Positions 63,452-64,000 of a DNA stretch of 64,000 nt are shown here, one piece after another. The position numbers and the translations under genes were made by a program. Source of the stretch: Aureimonas sp. Leaf427 (GTDB lineage Bacteria; Pseudomonadota; Alphaproteobacteria; Rhizobiales; Rhizobiaceae). The notes under the pieces are model-generated. The model did no database searches, had not been told where the DNA came from, and saw nothing but the letters and a program-made list of their open reading frames with translations. Each line of letters opens with the position of its first letter. Positions within the stretch are counted from its first letter, which is position 1. The stretch is from positions 9,542 to 73,541 of the forward strand of contig NZ_LMQW01000007.1 in the NCBI RefSeq assembly GCF_001425485.1. The letters are read 5' to 3'.

Positions 63452-64000
63452 ATGACGACGACAGTGGTGCGCCTGACCATGGCGCAGGCCGTGGCGCGGT
63501 TTCTGACGCGGCAGATGACGGTGATCGACGGGGTGAAACAGCCGATCTTCGGCGGCGTCTTCGCGATCTTCGGCCATGGCAACGTCGCGGGCATCGGCGA
63601 GGCGCTGCATGGCGTCCGGGAGGAGATCACGACCTTTCGGGCGCAGAACGAGCAGGGCATGGCGAACGCGGCCGCCGCCTTCGCCAAGGCGAGCTTCCGC
63701 CGCCGCTTCATGGCCTGCACGACCTCGATCGGCCCGGGCGCGCTGAACATGGTGACGTCGGCGGCCATGGCCCATGCCAACCGCCTGCCCATGCTGCTTC
63801 TGCCCGGCGACGTCTTCGCCGGACGGCAGCCCGATCCGGTGCTCCAGCAGGTGGAGGATTTCGGCGACGGGACGGTCTCGGCGACCGACTGCTTCAAGCC
63901 GGTCTCGCGCTATTTCGACCGCATCACGCGCCCCGAGCAGATCGTGCCGGCCCTGCGCCGCGCCATGCAGGTTCTGACCGATCCCGCCGAGTGCGGCCCG
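63452..64000 (+). CDS. iolD: THcHDO acylhydrolase IolD, 5' part cut by window end
   Basis: The first 183 codons of a TPP-dependent hydrolase that opens 3D-trihydroxycyclohexane-1,2-dione in inositol breakdown. The start MTTTVVRLTMAQAVARFLTR leads to the TPP-binding N-domain with GVFAIFGHGNVAGIGEAL, TFRAQNEQGMANAAAAFAKA (glutamate of the TPP site), CTTSIGPGALNMVTSAAMAH and RLPMLLLPGDVFAGRQPDPV. ATG 63452 has GGGGAGG nine bases upstream; ATG 63443, in frame, sits too close to that site. It continues beyond the window; the frame is open to base 64000. Confidence 0.95.
   Translation, partial: MTTTVVRLTMAQAVARFLTRQMTVIDGVKQPIFGGVFAIFGHGNVAGIGEALHGVREEITTFRAQNEQGMANAAAAFAKASFRRRFMACTTSIGPGALNMVTSAAMAHANRLPMLLLPGDVFAGRQPDPVLQQVEDFGDGTVSATDCFKPVSRYFDRITRPEQIVPALRRAMQVLTDPAECGP

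Overview
The window is about 64 kb of GC-rich alphaproteobacterial chromosome, most likely order Hyphomicrobiales (Rhizobiales). This rests on recognised families and gene order: ffh-rpsP-rimM-trmD-rplS and ftsY-mtaB-dapF blocks, a DUF2794 gene, a DUF2934 gene, a Rhizobiales-type porin, a fused MrpAB antiporter subunit, an IolC kinase fused to a DUF2090 domain, and C-terminally extended S16 and L19. A family-level placement such as Aurantimonadaceae is only a guess. I found no rRNA, tRNA, CRISPR array, prophage or transposase; the window is mostly core chromosome with small accessory insertions.

Layout. 1-9 kb: SnoaL-like protein, OmpA-like lipoprotein, membrane diguanylate cyclase, asd with a candidate Thr/Ile leader peptide, a GNAT acetyltransferase, an exported RidA-like protein divergent from a WYL regulator, a Uma2 protein, DUF2794 and DUF1223. 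9-16.5 kb: aconitase divergent from the cytochrome c maturation operon ccmABCDG, then a ParDE module and a NUDIX hydrolase. 16.6-24.5 kb, mainly minus strand: DUF533/TerB-like protein, YciB, FtsY, MtaB, DapF, two hypotheticals and a membrane-anchored EEP-family protein. 24.7-33.6 kb: VapBC, then the ffh-rpsP-rimM-trmD-rplS block, interrupted by a double-sensor GGDEF gene after rpsP and a reversed TSUP permease before rplS, then a two-domain GNAT.

33.6-43.3 kb: an orphan modA behind a Mo-box-like palindrome, an AttEFGH-like export cassette (ATPase, fused permease, AttH-like secreted protein), a MarR regulator, and a three-gene Tad-like cluster whose first product pairs a TadG-type membrane segment with a repetitive, probably beta-solenoid body. 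43.4-49.5 kb: the Mrp/Pha cation/proton antiporter operon (AB fusion, C, D, E, F, G). 49.6-53.8 kb: an XRE protein and a xylose cassette (LacI-type regulator, xylA, xylF) that stops at a strong terminator without xylGH. 53.9-64 kb: a membrane alpha/beta-hydrolase-like protein, DUF2934, a porin, a large glucosidase-like enzyme and the start of an inositol catabolic operon (RpiR regulator, iolC, iolD cut by the window end).

The most interesting items are: (1) a 12-codon ORF encoding two Thr and three Ile codons in a row, starting about at the predicted transcription start of asd, which suggests ribosome-mediated attenuation from a leaderless leader peptide; (2) the TadG-like beta-solenoid/TadE/TadE cluster; (3) a dispersed ~100-bp hairpin repeat present four times, with compensatory stem changes; (4) regulatory palindromes at modA and in front of the iol genes. 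All functional statements come from reading motifs by eye; no searches were run.
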